From assembly GCA_022316685.1 (NCBI GenBank), contig JAKJHU010000256.1:124001-188000 (forward strand): a DNA stretch of 64,000 nucleotides. The letters are read 5' to 3'. The position numbers and the translations under genes are program-made. Positions 38,597 to 47,296 of this stretch are shown in pieces. The first letter of the stretch is position 1. Each line of letters opens with the position of its first letter. The DNA is from Progne subis subis. Its lineage: Eukaryota; Chordata; Aves; Passeriformes; Hirundinidae. The notes under the pieces are model-generated. The model made no database searches. It saw only the letters and a program-made list of their open reading frames with translations, and was not told where the DNA came from.

Positions 38597-39898
38597 CTAA
38601 TCCTGGGGCTGCGGGGCCAGGCAGGGGAGGCGGAACAGGCTGCGCAGCGCCCGCAGCGCCCGCCTGAGGCGGGAGAGGCGTTTCTTGCGGGGGGCCCGCT
38701 GCTGGCTGAGGCTGCCGCCCTCTGGCACCTGCACCTGGAAGGCACGAGGAGTCAAGGATACTACGGGGGTAAGGTCTTCCACGTGGGGAGGCGAGGCATA
38801 GGGCGGCCATCGGGGGCACGGCTCGTCTGCCCCGTGCTCAACCCAAGCCTCACGTGGGACAGGCACGGGGAACCCGCCTCCTGCCAAACCTGCCAGTCTT
38901 GGCTCAGGGTCTTCATCTTCTAAGAGCTGGAGGACGCTGACATTGTCCCAGTCGTCATCTTCTGGCAGCAAGGCCTTGGTCCCGATGCTCTGTTCCCAGC
39001 TGTCCTGCTCGAGGTCTTGGGAGAGCTCTGCGTATTCCTCATATTTGCACTGAGTGAGCTGAAGCTCCTCAGCCAGAGCTCCCTCCTCGCTCTCTTCCTC
39101 GGCCTGCACTGATGCCCTGTGTGCCTCCTCCTGCTGCTCTCTGAGTGCCTGGACTCCCAATGGGCCGGGCTTGGGGCTGGCGGGGCAGCGGGGGCTGTGC
39201 GGGGCAGAGGTGGGGCTCTCTTCCCTTTGCGCTGCAGCTGCCGGTTCCAGCTCTGCAGCCGTGCTTTGGCCCAGGTGCCGCTGTTCCTTTGGCTGCTGGC
39301 AACATGCCTGGATCTCAAGCACAGCCTGGAGCACCAGCTTAAAGATGATGTCCCTCTCTAAGTCCAGCAGAGCCTGGCAGCCGCCTGGGGGACTGCGTGG
39401 GGCAGGAACTGGCCTCTCTGTCCCTGCCCATGGCACCTCCTCACGGCAAGCTGGAGAACCGGGTGCCTTTCCCACCTCGGCAGCTACAGGCTCTGGGGGC
39501 TCCTCCACCTCCTCAGCAGCTCTAGGTGCAGCAGGAGCAGCTGTCGACTCGTCCTCTCTGGGACTCCCCGGGGCAGGAGAGGCGCTGGGCAGCTCGCGGG
39601 CTGCATCTCCTGCCACCTGGGTGCCCACGCCGCTGGGAGAGGCGGGCCCCTGCTGGGCACAGCCCTGGGCATCCTCATCCTCCTCTGGGTGCACCCACCG
39701 TTCCATCGGCGGCTCCTGCTGTGTGCCCTGTCCCCACTGGACTCTCACACCTACCTCCCACTGATGCCACTCGTGGTGTCTCAGAGCTCCACATGGGGAA
39801 TCCTCCTCGATGGTCACGTCTTCCTGCCTTGGGTCCAACTCTTCCACAGTGATCTCTTGGTCAGTAACTCCTCCTCCCTGGGAGAGCTCTGGGTCCAT
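38597..39898 (-). CDS. Acidic protein of unknown function, copy 1 (433 aa, short form)
   Basis: The reading frame is open from 40243, but the first 115 codons start upstream of a TATA box at 40159-40165. The first ATG in the predicted transcript is at 39898 (MDPELSQGG) with G at -3 and G at +4, so I place the start there. The protein is rich in Glu, Pro, Gln and Ala. It has a hydrophobic patch near ALLDLERDIIFKLVLQAVLE, a conserved segment AWVEHGADEPCPRWPPYA, and a strongly basic amphipathic C-terminus (KKRLSRLRRALRALRSLFR). No catalytic motif, signal peptide or clear membrane helix is seen. The frame is fully open and matches a second copy at 43804-45795 except for a missing repeat block. 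I do not recognise the family. A nuclear or chromatin role would be speculation from the acidic body and basic tail. Confidence 0.6.
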   Translation of the reverse strand: MDPELSQGGGVTDQEITVEELDPRQEDVTIEEDSPCGALRHHEWHQWEVGVRVQWGQGTQQEPPMERWVHPEEDEDAQGCAQQGPASPSGVGTQVAGDAARELPSASPAPGSPREDESTAAPAAPRAAEEVEEPPEPVAAEVGKAPGSPACREEVPWAGTERPVPAPRSPPGGCQALLDLERDIIFKLVLQAVLEIQACCQQPKEQRHLGQSTAAELEPAAAAQREESPTSAPHSPRCPASPKPGPLGVQALREQQEEAHRASVQAEEESEEGALAEELQLTQCKYEEYAELSQDLEQDSWEQSIGTKALLPEDDDWDNVSVLQLLEDEDPEPRLAGLAGGGFPVPVPREAWVEHGADEPCPRWPPYASPPHVEDLTPVVSLTPRAFQVQVPEGGSLSQQRAPRKKRLSRLRRALRALRSLFRLPCLAPQPQD

Positions 39899-40158
39899 GT
39901 CGTTTTCCGTATTGGCCAAGGGCCCCTCCTCCTCAGTGTCCGACAGGGGCAGGCCTGAGCCGCCGCCTGTCCGCAGCCGCTGCCCGCTGAGGGCCTGGTG
40001 TGCCGGCCAGCCGGGCAAGGGGCTGGGTGCCTGGGAGTTGGGGTTGGCCTTGTCCTGCTCCGTGTCTGGTCTCCTTGAAGGCGGAGTGGTGTCCCGGGAG
40101 CTGCTTCCTGCTGAGCAGTGGCTCTCCTGGGACTGGGCAGCGCAGGGCCCCGCGCCCC

Positions 40159-40165
40159 TTATATA
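40159..40165 (-). promoter_or_regulatory. TATA box of acidic-protein gene copy 1
   Basis: Read on the minus strand, GGCCACGCCCACGGGG is followed by CTATATAAGG and GC-rich sequence: a textbook TATA box with a GC/CACCC-type box about 10-20 bases upstream. Transcription would start about 25-30 bases downstream (near 40,130). Position and sequence are the same in copy 2. Confidence 0.6.
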
Positions 40166-40344
40166 GCCCCGTGGGCGTGGCCCTGCCATGTCACAAAGGA
40201 CCCATGGAACCAGAATGTCCCGCATCAGCCAGGGCCCTGACACATGGCCCCCGTGTCACAAAGGGCCATGCCCGGCACCCCTTCCGCAGCAGAACCCGCT
40301 GTAAGCAACATGGAGCAGCCCCCGGAGGGGCGGGCTTCTAGCCC

Positions 40345-40650
40345 CTTGTCGTGATCTGGTTATTCAAATGGTCAGAAACACCTCTGCCCGAATCAGGGTG
40401 CAAGTGTGAGACCATGTGCCAAAGTTAATAGTATGGGTTTAATTGGACAGTAAATAAGAGACAGAGAGAGAGAAAGAAATAGAAAGGAGATGGGGGAGAG
40501 AAGGAGAGTGCCAGCCACAGATGAAGTAGAAAAGCTCACCAGTCCCTGGAGGCCAGTGGCGTCCCCTGGACGCTCTCCGTCAGACCTTGGTGCTGAGGGT
40601 TCCCCGCAAAGACGGAGTTCAGAGGCTTGATGCGCACTTGGGCTGCTGCG
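40345..40650. mobile_element. LTR-like segment upstream of gene copy 1
   Basis: Starts near TGTCGTGATCTGGTTATT and has a purine-rich AGAGACAGAGAGAGAGAAAG tract after TTTAATTGGACAG. A divergent relative lies at about 36,026-36,250 and a near-identical copy at 46,228-46,534. The motif GAATCAGGGTGCAAGTGTGA also recurs in altered form near 36,745 and 41,960. Likely ERV LTR, family not assigned; its right end is unclear. Confidence 0.45.
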
Positions 40651-40950
40651 TGGGAAGAGCCAAGTACCTCCCCTGGTGGGGACAAGTTGGACAGAGTCTC
40701 TTGCAGCAGGCTCTGGATCTGTGTCAGCCCTTTGCAGCACGAGCTGTGCTCCACTGCAAGGGCTCAGCAATGAGTCTGGGGAGCGCTTTGGGGGTCTTGG
40801 CTGGATTATGGCAGCTCCTCAGCTGCCCCTGATGGGAATGTCAAGTGGATGTGGCTTGCCAGGGTGGGGATTTTACAGCTGAGCCAGTTTGTGTGAGGGA
40901 GGATGGATGTTCACTGCCTGTGACCAGAGGTTACAGCACAGCCCCAGAAC

Positions 40951-41640
40951 TCTCCTCCTTCCTTCCTGCTTGTGGGGAGTGTGTGCAAACGTGTCCTCAG
41001 CAGATGAGTGTGTGGGCTATGGCCTCCCGTACCCGAGCCTGGCCCCAGCTGATTTGCAGGACAGCTGCTGGCTTTGGCTTTCCTGTGGATACATGGGGTC
41101 CTGCCTTAGCCTTGTTTCCTTGTCCCTAGAGCAGAGGGAGTTGAACAACCATGTCACCTTGATGGTGTAGCAGGTTCTGTTAGGCAGTTCAAGTCCCAGG
41201 CCAAAGCTGCAGTCAGGTGAAGGAGGGCTGGGCTTGGGTGGTCTCCGCCTCTTTATTCCGCTTTGCTGTAACGGGCAGATGTCCTTCCTAGAAATGTTTA
41301 TGCCATGACCCCTAACATTTCAGTCTCTGACAGGGCTGATGTGCCCAGTGCCCCTGTGATGCCCAGTGGCACACACAGACAGCCCGAGTCCCCCGCTGCC
41401 CAGGCCTGGCTTTGGAGGGTGGGCTATGCTGGCCGTGAGGAATTGGCCAGATGGACGCAGCCAGGGAGTTGTGGCCAGCGGCTCCACGTGCAGGTGGAGG
41501 CCGGGGATGAGGGCTGTCCCTCAGGGAGTGCTCTGCCTTGGAAAGGCTTTGGCATTGACGCAGAGAGTGGCTGGAGCTCCCCCTCAGCACGGGATTTGAA
41601 GGGACAGGAAGCTGAGCGGGGCAGGGGCTGAGGAGAAGCA
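40951..41640. other. Unit-2 spacer without recognised gene
   Basis: GC-rich sequence present in unit 2 and, up to 47,265, in partial unit 3, but deleted from unit 1. It includes the phrase GGTCTCCGCCTCTTTATTCC, which recurs at the array end. Short open frames here show no support. Confidence 0.6.
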
Positions 41641-41935
41641 CTTGGGGTGCTGATGGAGGAGAAGCTCAGCGTGAACCGGCAATCTGTGCTGCCAGCCCAG
41701 AAAGCCAGCCGTGGGCTGGGCTGCATGGAAAGGAGGGAAGGGCAGCAGGTCAAGGGAGGTGATTGTGGCTCTCTAGTCCATTTTTTCAGAGCCCACCTGC
41801 ATCTGTGTCTTGGGGCCTGAGCAGAAGAAGGACATGGACCTGCTGGAATGAGTTCAGAGGAGAGTGAGGGAGATGCTCAGAGGGCCGGAGTACCTGTGCT
41901 ATGAAGGCGGGCTGGGCAGAGAATGTGTTTCAGTT
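41640..41935 (+). mobile_element. CR1 retrotransposon fragment (unit 2)
   Basis: Sense-strand CR1 3' coding-region pattern: GTGAACCGGCAATCTGTGC, GCCCAGAAAGCCAGCCGTG, GGTCAAGGGAGGTGATTGTG, then AAGGACATGGACCTGCTGG. The element continues after an LTR and microsatellite at about 43,485. Confidence 0.8.
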
Positions 41936-42014
41936 GGCTTCGGGAGAGATGTCTGTGCCCAAAATGAGGCACAAATGAGACGGTATGATGATAGCCTCCA
42001 GATCCTATTTAATG

Positions 42015-42645
42015 TGGTGGTGTGTTTTTGATAAGTTGTTGTTAAGTTATCCTCCCAATGGTTTATCCCTGTTATCCCCCCATATGTGTGGTTTTATCCC
42101 AGTTTTCTCCTCCCTTTGTCCAGGTATCATTCACCCCCTAGATCCACCTGTTACCTCATTTACACGATGTCAATCCTTCTTAGTCCCTTCCTCTGTATCC
42201 AGAGGGTTCCCTGTCAGTCCTAACCCCCACCTGGGAATTCCCCTTTATCTCCATGCTCCCCTTGCTTTCCCTCTAGGTTGTCAGATTGTGAGTCCCTCCT
42301 TACTGCCCTCCCCGTTGTAGCCCAGATTGGTCCAAGAATTGTATCCTCCCCCCGTTCCTGCCTCTTTTCAAAGACAGCGTAAGCGGGGCCTCTTTGGTTT
42401 TGGGCCTCTGCAGCCCTTGGGAGAATGAATCCTTTGGGATGCCCACGAGAAACCCATCCCTGTCCTTTGTTCCCATCCACGGCGCAGCACGGCCGATTGC
42501 CCTGGAGAGCCGGCAGCGCCGCTCCTCACCGCTACCCGAGCCCCATCTGGAACCGGGAGCGGCCGCTCTCGGCGCGGTGCCGGGCTGTGCGGGCTAGCTG
42601 GGTTTCTGCAGCATTGGGTCAATTTAGCATGGATTTCATTTGACA
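42015..42645 (+). mobile_element. LTR-like ERV segment (unit 2)
   Basis: Second copy of the segment at 36,806-37,455, diverged by small indels (for example it lacks the stretch around 37,045-37,075). It keeps the GAGAATGAATCC signal and the GC-rich end. Sits inside the split CR1. Confidence 0.45.
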
Positions 42646-42829
42646 AGAACTGTGAGGGAGAGAGATAGAAATAGGAGGGAGGATTCAGAGAGAGAAAGAG
42701 TGCGTAAGGTAATCAGGTGCAACTAGATGGTTTTTAGGTCTTTCCCAACCCAAACTATACTGTGACCCTAGAACATGTGTGGATGTGTATTTTAACTTGA
42801 TATTATTAATATTGTCGTCATCATTGTTT

Positions 42830-43195
42830 ATTTATTTTTATTTGAATGATTTACTACTACTACTACTACTGTCCTTCTTCTTCAGTCTATACCTATAACT
42901 GTTATTACATTCACTGCTACTATTTCTTCTTCATCCTAGTCTTCTTATTCTTCTTATTCTTCTTATTCTTAGTATTTCTTATCCTTCTTATTTTTCTTAA
43001 TTTTCTTATTCCTATAACTATTTCTTCTTCTGTGCTTCTTGTTCTTCTACTTGAACTTGTTTCCTTTTCTTATCCTTATTTTATTTTCTACGACTATTTC
43101 TTCTTCTACATCATCTAATTCTTATTCTTATTCCTATTCTTATTCCTATTCTTATTCTTATGCCTGTTCTAATGCCAATTCTTATTGAATGCTAC
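42830..43195. repeat. Pyrimidine-rich TTC/TTA/TAC simple repeat (unit 2)
   Basis: Counterpart of 37,615-38,040, with its own expansion of TTATTCC/TTATTCT hexamer units near 43,115-43,190. Length and composition differ from unit 1, as expected for an unstable repeat. Confidence 0.85.
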
Positions 43196-43484
43196 TGTGT
43201 CGTCATCTTCGTTGCCTTCGTCCTATTTCTTTTCTTATTGTACTTTTTCTTGTGTCCGTTTTGGTGGGGTTTGTGTCTTCTTTGGTGTGAGGATTTTTTG
43301 GTTTGTTTTTACTTTCGATTGCTATTTTGTTAAGGCAACTTCCATTTGTCTAGGAAGGATTGTGTTTGTCGTGGTCCTGCAGTGTGTTGTCCAGTCCTGG
43401 TAAGAATATGTCATTTTTGTGCCCGTTGCTCAGGGATAAATTTCCAAAGGGTGACATGTAGTCCTTTCAGGAGGAGATGGCCTT

Positions 43485-43700
43485 GGGTTGGATTTCTGAT
43501 GAAATAGTAGGAAGAAATTTCCGCTGGAAGAGTGGTCAGGCATTGGAAAAAGTATTTCAGGGAGGTGGTGGAGTCACAGTCGCTGGTGGTGCTGGAGCCA
43601 TCTGCATGTGGTACTGGGGGACAGGCTGATGGTGGTGGTGCCGGCTGACGGTGGGGCTGGATGGCTTTGAAGGTCTCTTTGCACCCTGGAGAGGCTGCAG
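43485..43700 (+). mobile_element. CR1 3' part (unit 2)
   Basis: Same CR1 3' pattern as in unit 1: TAGGAAGAAATTTCCGC, AGAGTGGTCAGGCATTGG, then GGGAGGTGGTGGAGTCAC. It probably continues the CR1 piece ending near 41,935, split by the LTR and microsatellite between them. Confidence 0.65.
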
Positions 43701-43803
43701 GGCCGTGTCCAGGCAAAGGCAGCGCGTGTGGCTCCCTCAGGAGGCTGGGCAGGCTGCGGGCCAGCCGCCATCTGCGGGGCAGGGCTGGCGCCGGCGGCGG
43801 GCC

Positions 43804-45795
43804 CTAATCCTGGGGCTGCGGGGCCAGGCAGGGGAGGCGGAACAGGCTGCGCAGCGCCCGCAGCGCCCGCCTGAGGCGGGAGAGGCGTTTCTTGAGGGGG
43901 GCCCGCTGCTGGCTGAGGCTGCCGCCCTCTGGCACCTGCACCTGGAAGGCACGAGGAGTCAAGGATACGATGGGGGTAAGGGCTTCCACGTGGGGAGGCG
44001 AGGCATAGGGCGGCCATCGGGGGCACGGCTCGTCTGCCCCGTGCTCAACCCAAGCCTCACGTGGGACAGGCACGGGGAACCCGCCTCCTGCCAAACCTGC
44101 CAGGCTTCGCTCACTGCCTTCATCTTCAAGGAGGTCGAGGATGCTGACATCGTCCCACTCATCATCTTCTGGCAGCAAGGCCTTGGTCTCGATGCTCTCT
44201 TCCCAGCTGTCCTGCACAGGGTCTTGGTTGCTGTCATTTTCCCAGCTGGACTGGGTGGAGGGTCTCTTTTCATTCCCTCCATGCACCTTCTGGGCAGGAG
44301 TGTCTTCCTCTTGAGAAGGGTCTTGCTGCATGGACTCTTCCCAATCCGACACATCTTGGTAACTGCCGACGTCGCTGTGGGAAAGCTCATGCTCGCTGTA
44401 CTCTTCCCAGTCTGACAGATTGTGGGAGCTACCGACTTCTTCCTGGGAAAGGCCTTGCTCGATGTATTCCTCCCAGTCCGAAACTTCTTGCCAGCTCCCA
44501 GCATCACTAAGGGACAGCTCTTCCTCCATGCATTCATCCCAGTCAGAGAGCAGGTGGTAGCTACTGGCTTCTTCTAGGGAGAGTTCCTGATCAATGCAGG
44601 CTTCCCCTTGGGCCCCTTCCTTGTTGCTGCTGGTTTCTGATGGGGACAGCTCCTGCCCAATGCAGGATTCTCCTTGGGCCCCTTCATGGTTGTTGCTAGT
44701 TCCTTCGGGGAACAGCTCCTGCCCAATGCAGGCTTCTCCTTGGGTCCCCTCGTGGTAGCTGCTGACTTCTGTGAGGGACAGCTCCTGCCCAATGCAGGCT
44801 TCCGCTTGGGACCCTCCGTGGCTGCTGGTGCTTTCTGGTGGGGACAGCTCCTGCCCAATGCAGGCTTCCCCTTGGGCCCCTTCTTGGTATTTGATTTCTC
44901 CTTGGGGCAGCTCTTTGTCCTCCTCATATTTACTCTGAGTCTGCTCATGCTCCTCAACCAAGGCCCCCTCCTCGCTCTCTTCCTCGGCCTGCACGGATGC
45001 CCTGTGTGCCTCCTCCTGCTGCTCTCTGAGTGCCTGGACTCCCAATGGGCCGGGCTCGGGGCTGGCGGGGCAGTGGGGGCTGTGCGGGGCAGAGGTGGGG
45101 CTCTCTTCCCTTTGCGCTGCAGCTGCTGCTTCCAGCTCTGCAGCCGTGCTTTGGCCCAGGTGCCGCTGTTCCTCGGGCTGCTGGCCAGATGCCTGGACCT
45201 CAAGCACAGCCTGGAGCACCAGCTTAAAGATGATGTCCCTCTCTAAGTCCAGCAGAGCCTGGCAGCCGCCTGGGGGACTGTGTGGGGCAGGGACTGGCCT
45301 CTCTGTCCCTGCCCATGGCACCTCCTCACGGCAAGCTGGAGAACCGGGTGCCTTTCCCACCTCGGCAGCTACAGGCTCTGGGGGCTCCTCCACGTCCTCA
45401 GCAGCTCCAGCTGCAGCAGCAGCAGCTGCCAGCTCGTCCTCCCTGGGACTCCCCGGGGCAGGAGAGGCGCTGGGCAGCTCGCGGGCTGCATCTCCTGCCA
45501 CCTGGGTGCCCACGCTGCTGGGAGAGGCGGGCCCCTGCTGGGCACAGCCCTGGGCATCCTCATCCTCCTCTGGGTGCTCCCACCGGTCCATCGGCAGCTC
45601 CTGCTGTGTGCCCTGTCCCCACTGGACTCTCACACCTACCTCCCACTGATGCCACTCGTGGTGTCTCAGAGCTCCACATGGGGAATCCTCCTGGATCTTC
45701 ACGTCTTCCTGCCTTGGGTCCAACTCTTCGACTGTGATCTCTTGGCCGGTAACGTCTCCTCCCTGGGAGAGCTCTGGGTCCATGTCATTTTCCAT
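43804..45795 (-). CDS. Acidic protein of unknown function, copy 2 (663 aa, repeat-bearing form)
   Basis: Near-identical to the gene at 38597-39898 outside one region. The first ATG downstream of its TATA box is at 45795 (MENDMDPEL); the ATG at 45783 corresponds to the start of copy 1. The insert of about 226 residues is an array of 22-residue repeats in two subtypes: one carries EACIGQELS, the other SDWEEY followed by ELS and SDVGSYQ. After the array come DSWEESIETKALLPEDDEWDD and the common C-terminus with the basic tail KKRLSRLRRALRALRSLFR. Continuous reading frame through several hundred codons of repeats argues for protein-level selection or very recent expansion. Same strand and orientation as copy 1, 5.2 kb apart. 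No known family recognised. Confidence 0.62.
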   Translation of the reverse strand: MENDMDPELSQGGDVTGQEITVEELDPRQEDVKIQEDSPCGALRHHEWHQWEVGVRVQWGQGTQQELPMDRWEHPEEDEDAQGCAQQGPASPSSVGTQVAGDAARELPSASPAPGSPREDELAAAAAAAGAAEDVEEPPEPVAAEVGKAPGSPACREEVPWAGTERPVPAPHSPPGGCQALLDLERDIIFKLVLQAVLEVQASGQQPEEQRHLGQSTAAELEAAAAAQREESPTSAPHSPHCPASPEPGPLGVQALREQQEEAHRASVQAEEESEEGALVEEHEQTQSKYEEDKELPQGEIKYQEGAQGEACIGQELSPPESTSSHGGSQAEACIGQELSLTEVSSYHEGTQGEACIGQELFPEGTSNNHEGAQGESCIGQELSPSETSSNKEGAQGEACIDQELSLEEASSYHLLSDWDECMEEELSLSDAGSWQEVSDWEEYIEQGLSQEEVGSSHNLSDWEEYSEHELSHSDVGSYQDVSDWEESMQQDPSQEEDTPAQKVHGGNEKRPSTQSSWENDSNQDPVQDSWEESIETKALLPEDDEWDDVSILDLLEDEGSERSLAGLAGGGFPVPVPREAWVEHGADEPCPRWPPYASPPHVEALTPIVSLTPRAFQVQVPEGGSLSQQRAPLKKRLSRLRRALRALRSLFRLPCLAPQPQD
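44240..44905 (-). repeat. 66-bp coding tandem repeats (about ten units)
   Basis: The plus-strand phrase CAGCTCCTGCCCAATGCAGG recurs at 66-bp spacing near 44647, 44713, 44779 and 44845. Further, more diverged units with ELS-SD-GSYQ-SDWEEY translation follow towards 44260. The unit is a multiple of three, so copy number can change without breaking the frame. The block is absent from the sister gene at 38597-39898. Confidence 0.85.
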
Positions 45796-46043
45796 ATTGG
45801 CCAAGGGCCCCTCCTCCTCAGTGTCCGACAGGGGCAGGCCTGAGCCGCCGCCTGTCCGCAGCCGCTGCCCGCTGAGGGCCTGGTGTGCCGGCCAGCCGGG
45901 CAAGGGGCTGGGTGCCTGGGAGTTGGGGTTGGCCTTGTCCTGCTCCGTGTCTGATCTTCTTGGATGCGGAGTGGTGTCCCGGGAGCTGCTTCCTGCTGAG
46001 CAGTGGCTCTCCTGGGACTGGGCAGCGCAGGGCCCCGCGCCCC

Positions 46044-46050
46044 TTATATA
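46044..46050 (-). promoter_or_regulatory. TATA box of acidic-protein gene copy 2
   Basis: Same CACGCCCAC plus CTATATAAGG arrangement as at 40159-40165, about 250 bases upstream of the first ATG of the longer gene copy. No ATG is seen between the predicted start site and that codon. Confidence 0.6.
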
Positions 46051-46227
46051 GCCCCGTGGGCGTGGCCCTGCCATGTCACAAAGGACCCATGGAACCAGAA
46101 TGTCCCGCATCAGCCAGGGCCCTGACACATGGCCCCCGTGTCACAAAGGGCCACGCCCGGCACCCCTTCCACAGCAGAATCCGCTGTAAGCAACACGGAG
46201 CAGCCCCCGGACGGGCGGGCTTCTAGC

Positions 46228-46534
46228 CCCTTGTCGTGATCTGGTTATTAAAATGGTCAGAAACACCTCTGCCTGAATTAGGGTGCAAATGTGAGACCAT
46301 GTGCCAAAGTTAATAGTATGGGTTTAATTGGACAGTAAATAAGAGACAGAGAGAGAGAAAGAAATAGAAAGGAGATGGGAGAGAGAAGGAGAGTGCCAGC
46401 CACAGATGAAGTAGAAAAGCTCACCAGTCCCTGGAGGCCAGTGGCGTCCCCTGGACGCTCTCCGTCAGTCCTTGGTGCTGAGGGTTCCCCGCAAAGACGG
46501 AGTTCAGAGGCTTGATGCGCACTTGGGCTGCTGC
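46228..46534. mobile_element. LTR-like segment upstream of gene copy 2
   Basis: Near-identical copy of 40,345-40,650, again directly upstream (on the minus strand) of the TATA promoter of the acidic-protein gene. Confidence 0.45.
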
Positions 46535-47296
46535 GTGGGAAGAGCCAAGTACCTCCCCTGGTGGGGACAAGTTGGACAGAGTCTCTTGCAACACGCTCTG
46601 GATCTGTGTCAGCCCTTTGCAGCACGAGCTGTGCTCCACTGCAAGGGCTCAGCAATGAGTCTGGGGAGCGCTTTGGGGGTCTTGGCTGGATTATGGCAGC
46701 TCCTCAGCTGCCCCTGATGGGAATGTCAAGTGGATGTGGCTTGCCAGGGTGGGGATTTTACAGCTGAGCCAGTTTGTGTGAGGGAGGATGGATGTTCACT
46801 GCCTGTGACCAGAGGTTACAGCACAGCCCCAGAACTCTCCTCCTTCCTTCCTGCTTGTGGGGAGTGTGTGCAAACGTGTCCTCAGCAGATGAGTGTGTGG
46901 GCTATGGCCTCCCGTACCCGAGCCTGGCCCCAGCTGATTTGCAGGACAGCTGCTGGCTTTGGCTTTCCTGTGGATACATGGGGTCCTGCCTTAGCCTTGT
47001 TTCCTTGTCCCTAGAGCAGAGGGAGTTGAACAACCATGTCACCTTGATGGTGTAGCAGGTTCTGTTAGGCAGTTCAAGTCCCAGGCCAAAGCTGCAGTCA
47101 GGTGAAGGAGGGCTGGGCTTGGGTGGTCTCCGCCTCTTTATTCCGCTTTGCTGTAACGGGCAGATGTCCTTCCTAGAAATGTTTATGCCATGACCCCTAA
47201 CATTTCAGTCTCTGACAGGGCTGATGTGCCCAGTGCCCCTGTGATGCCCAGTGGCACGCGCAGACTGCCCGAGTCCCATGCTGCCGAGACCTGGCT

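Larger units (their letters stand above)
36316..47296. repeat. Tandem duplication array (two full units plus partial third)
   Basis: The sequence GTGGGAAGAGCCAAGTACC starts at 36316, 40650 and 46534, marking units of 4,334 and 5,884 bp and a truncated third. The 1,550-bp length difference is explained by the 66-bp repeat block (about 678 bp) missing from unit 1 and a deletion of about 870 bp in unit 1 (joint near 36,610, equivalent to 40,950-41,825 in unit 2). Unit 3 ends near 47,296. Units are almost identical over long stretches (for example 40,345-41,380 and 46,228-47,265), so duplication is recent. Confidence 0.9.

Noticed and set aside
38237..38819. Minus-strand frames of 90 and 150 codons beside the acidic-protein gene
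   Set aside because: The first is antisense CR1 (probable 3' UTR), the second is another frame of the gene's 3' end.
43651..44415. Plus-strand open frame of 254 codons
   Set aside because: Shadow of the acidic-protein gene on the other strand; the counterpart in unit 1 is much shorter, so it is not conserved.
43959..45203. Alternative minus frame with repeated GKPALGRSCP units
   Set aside because: Other reading frame of the same 66-bp repeats. It is split by stops, and only the main frame is open across the whole gene in both copies.
44674..45246. Plus-strand open frame with repeated PNAGFxLGP units
   Set aside because: Antisense translation of the 66-bp coding repeats; the repeat length divisible by three keeps every frame open.
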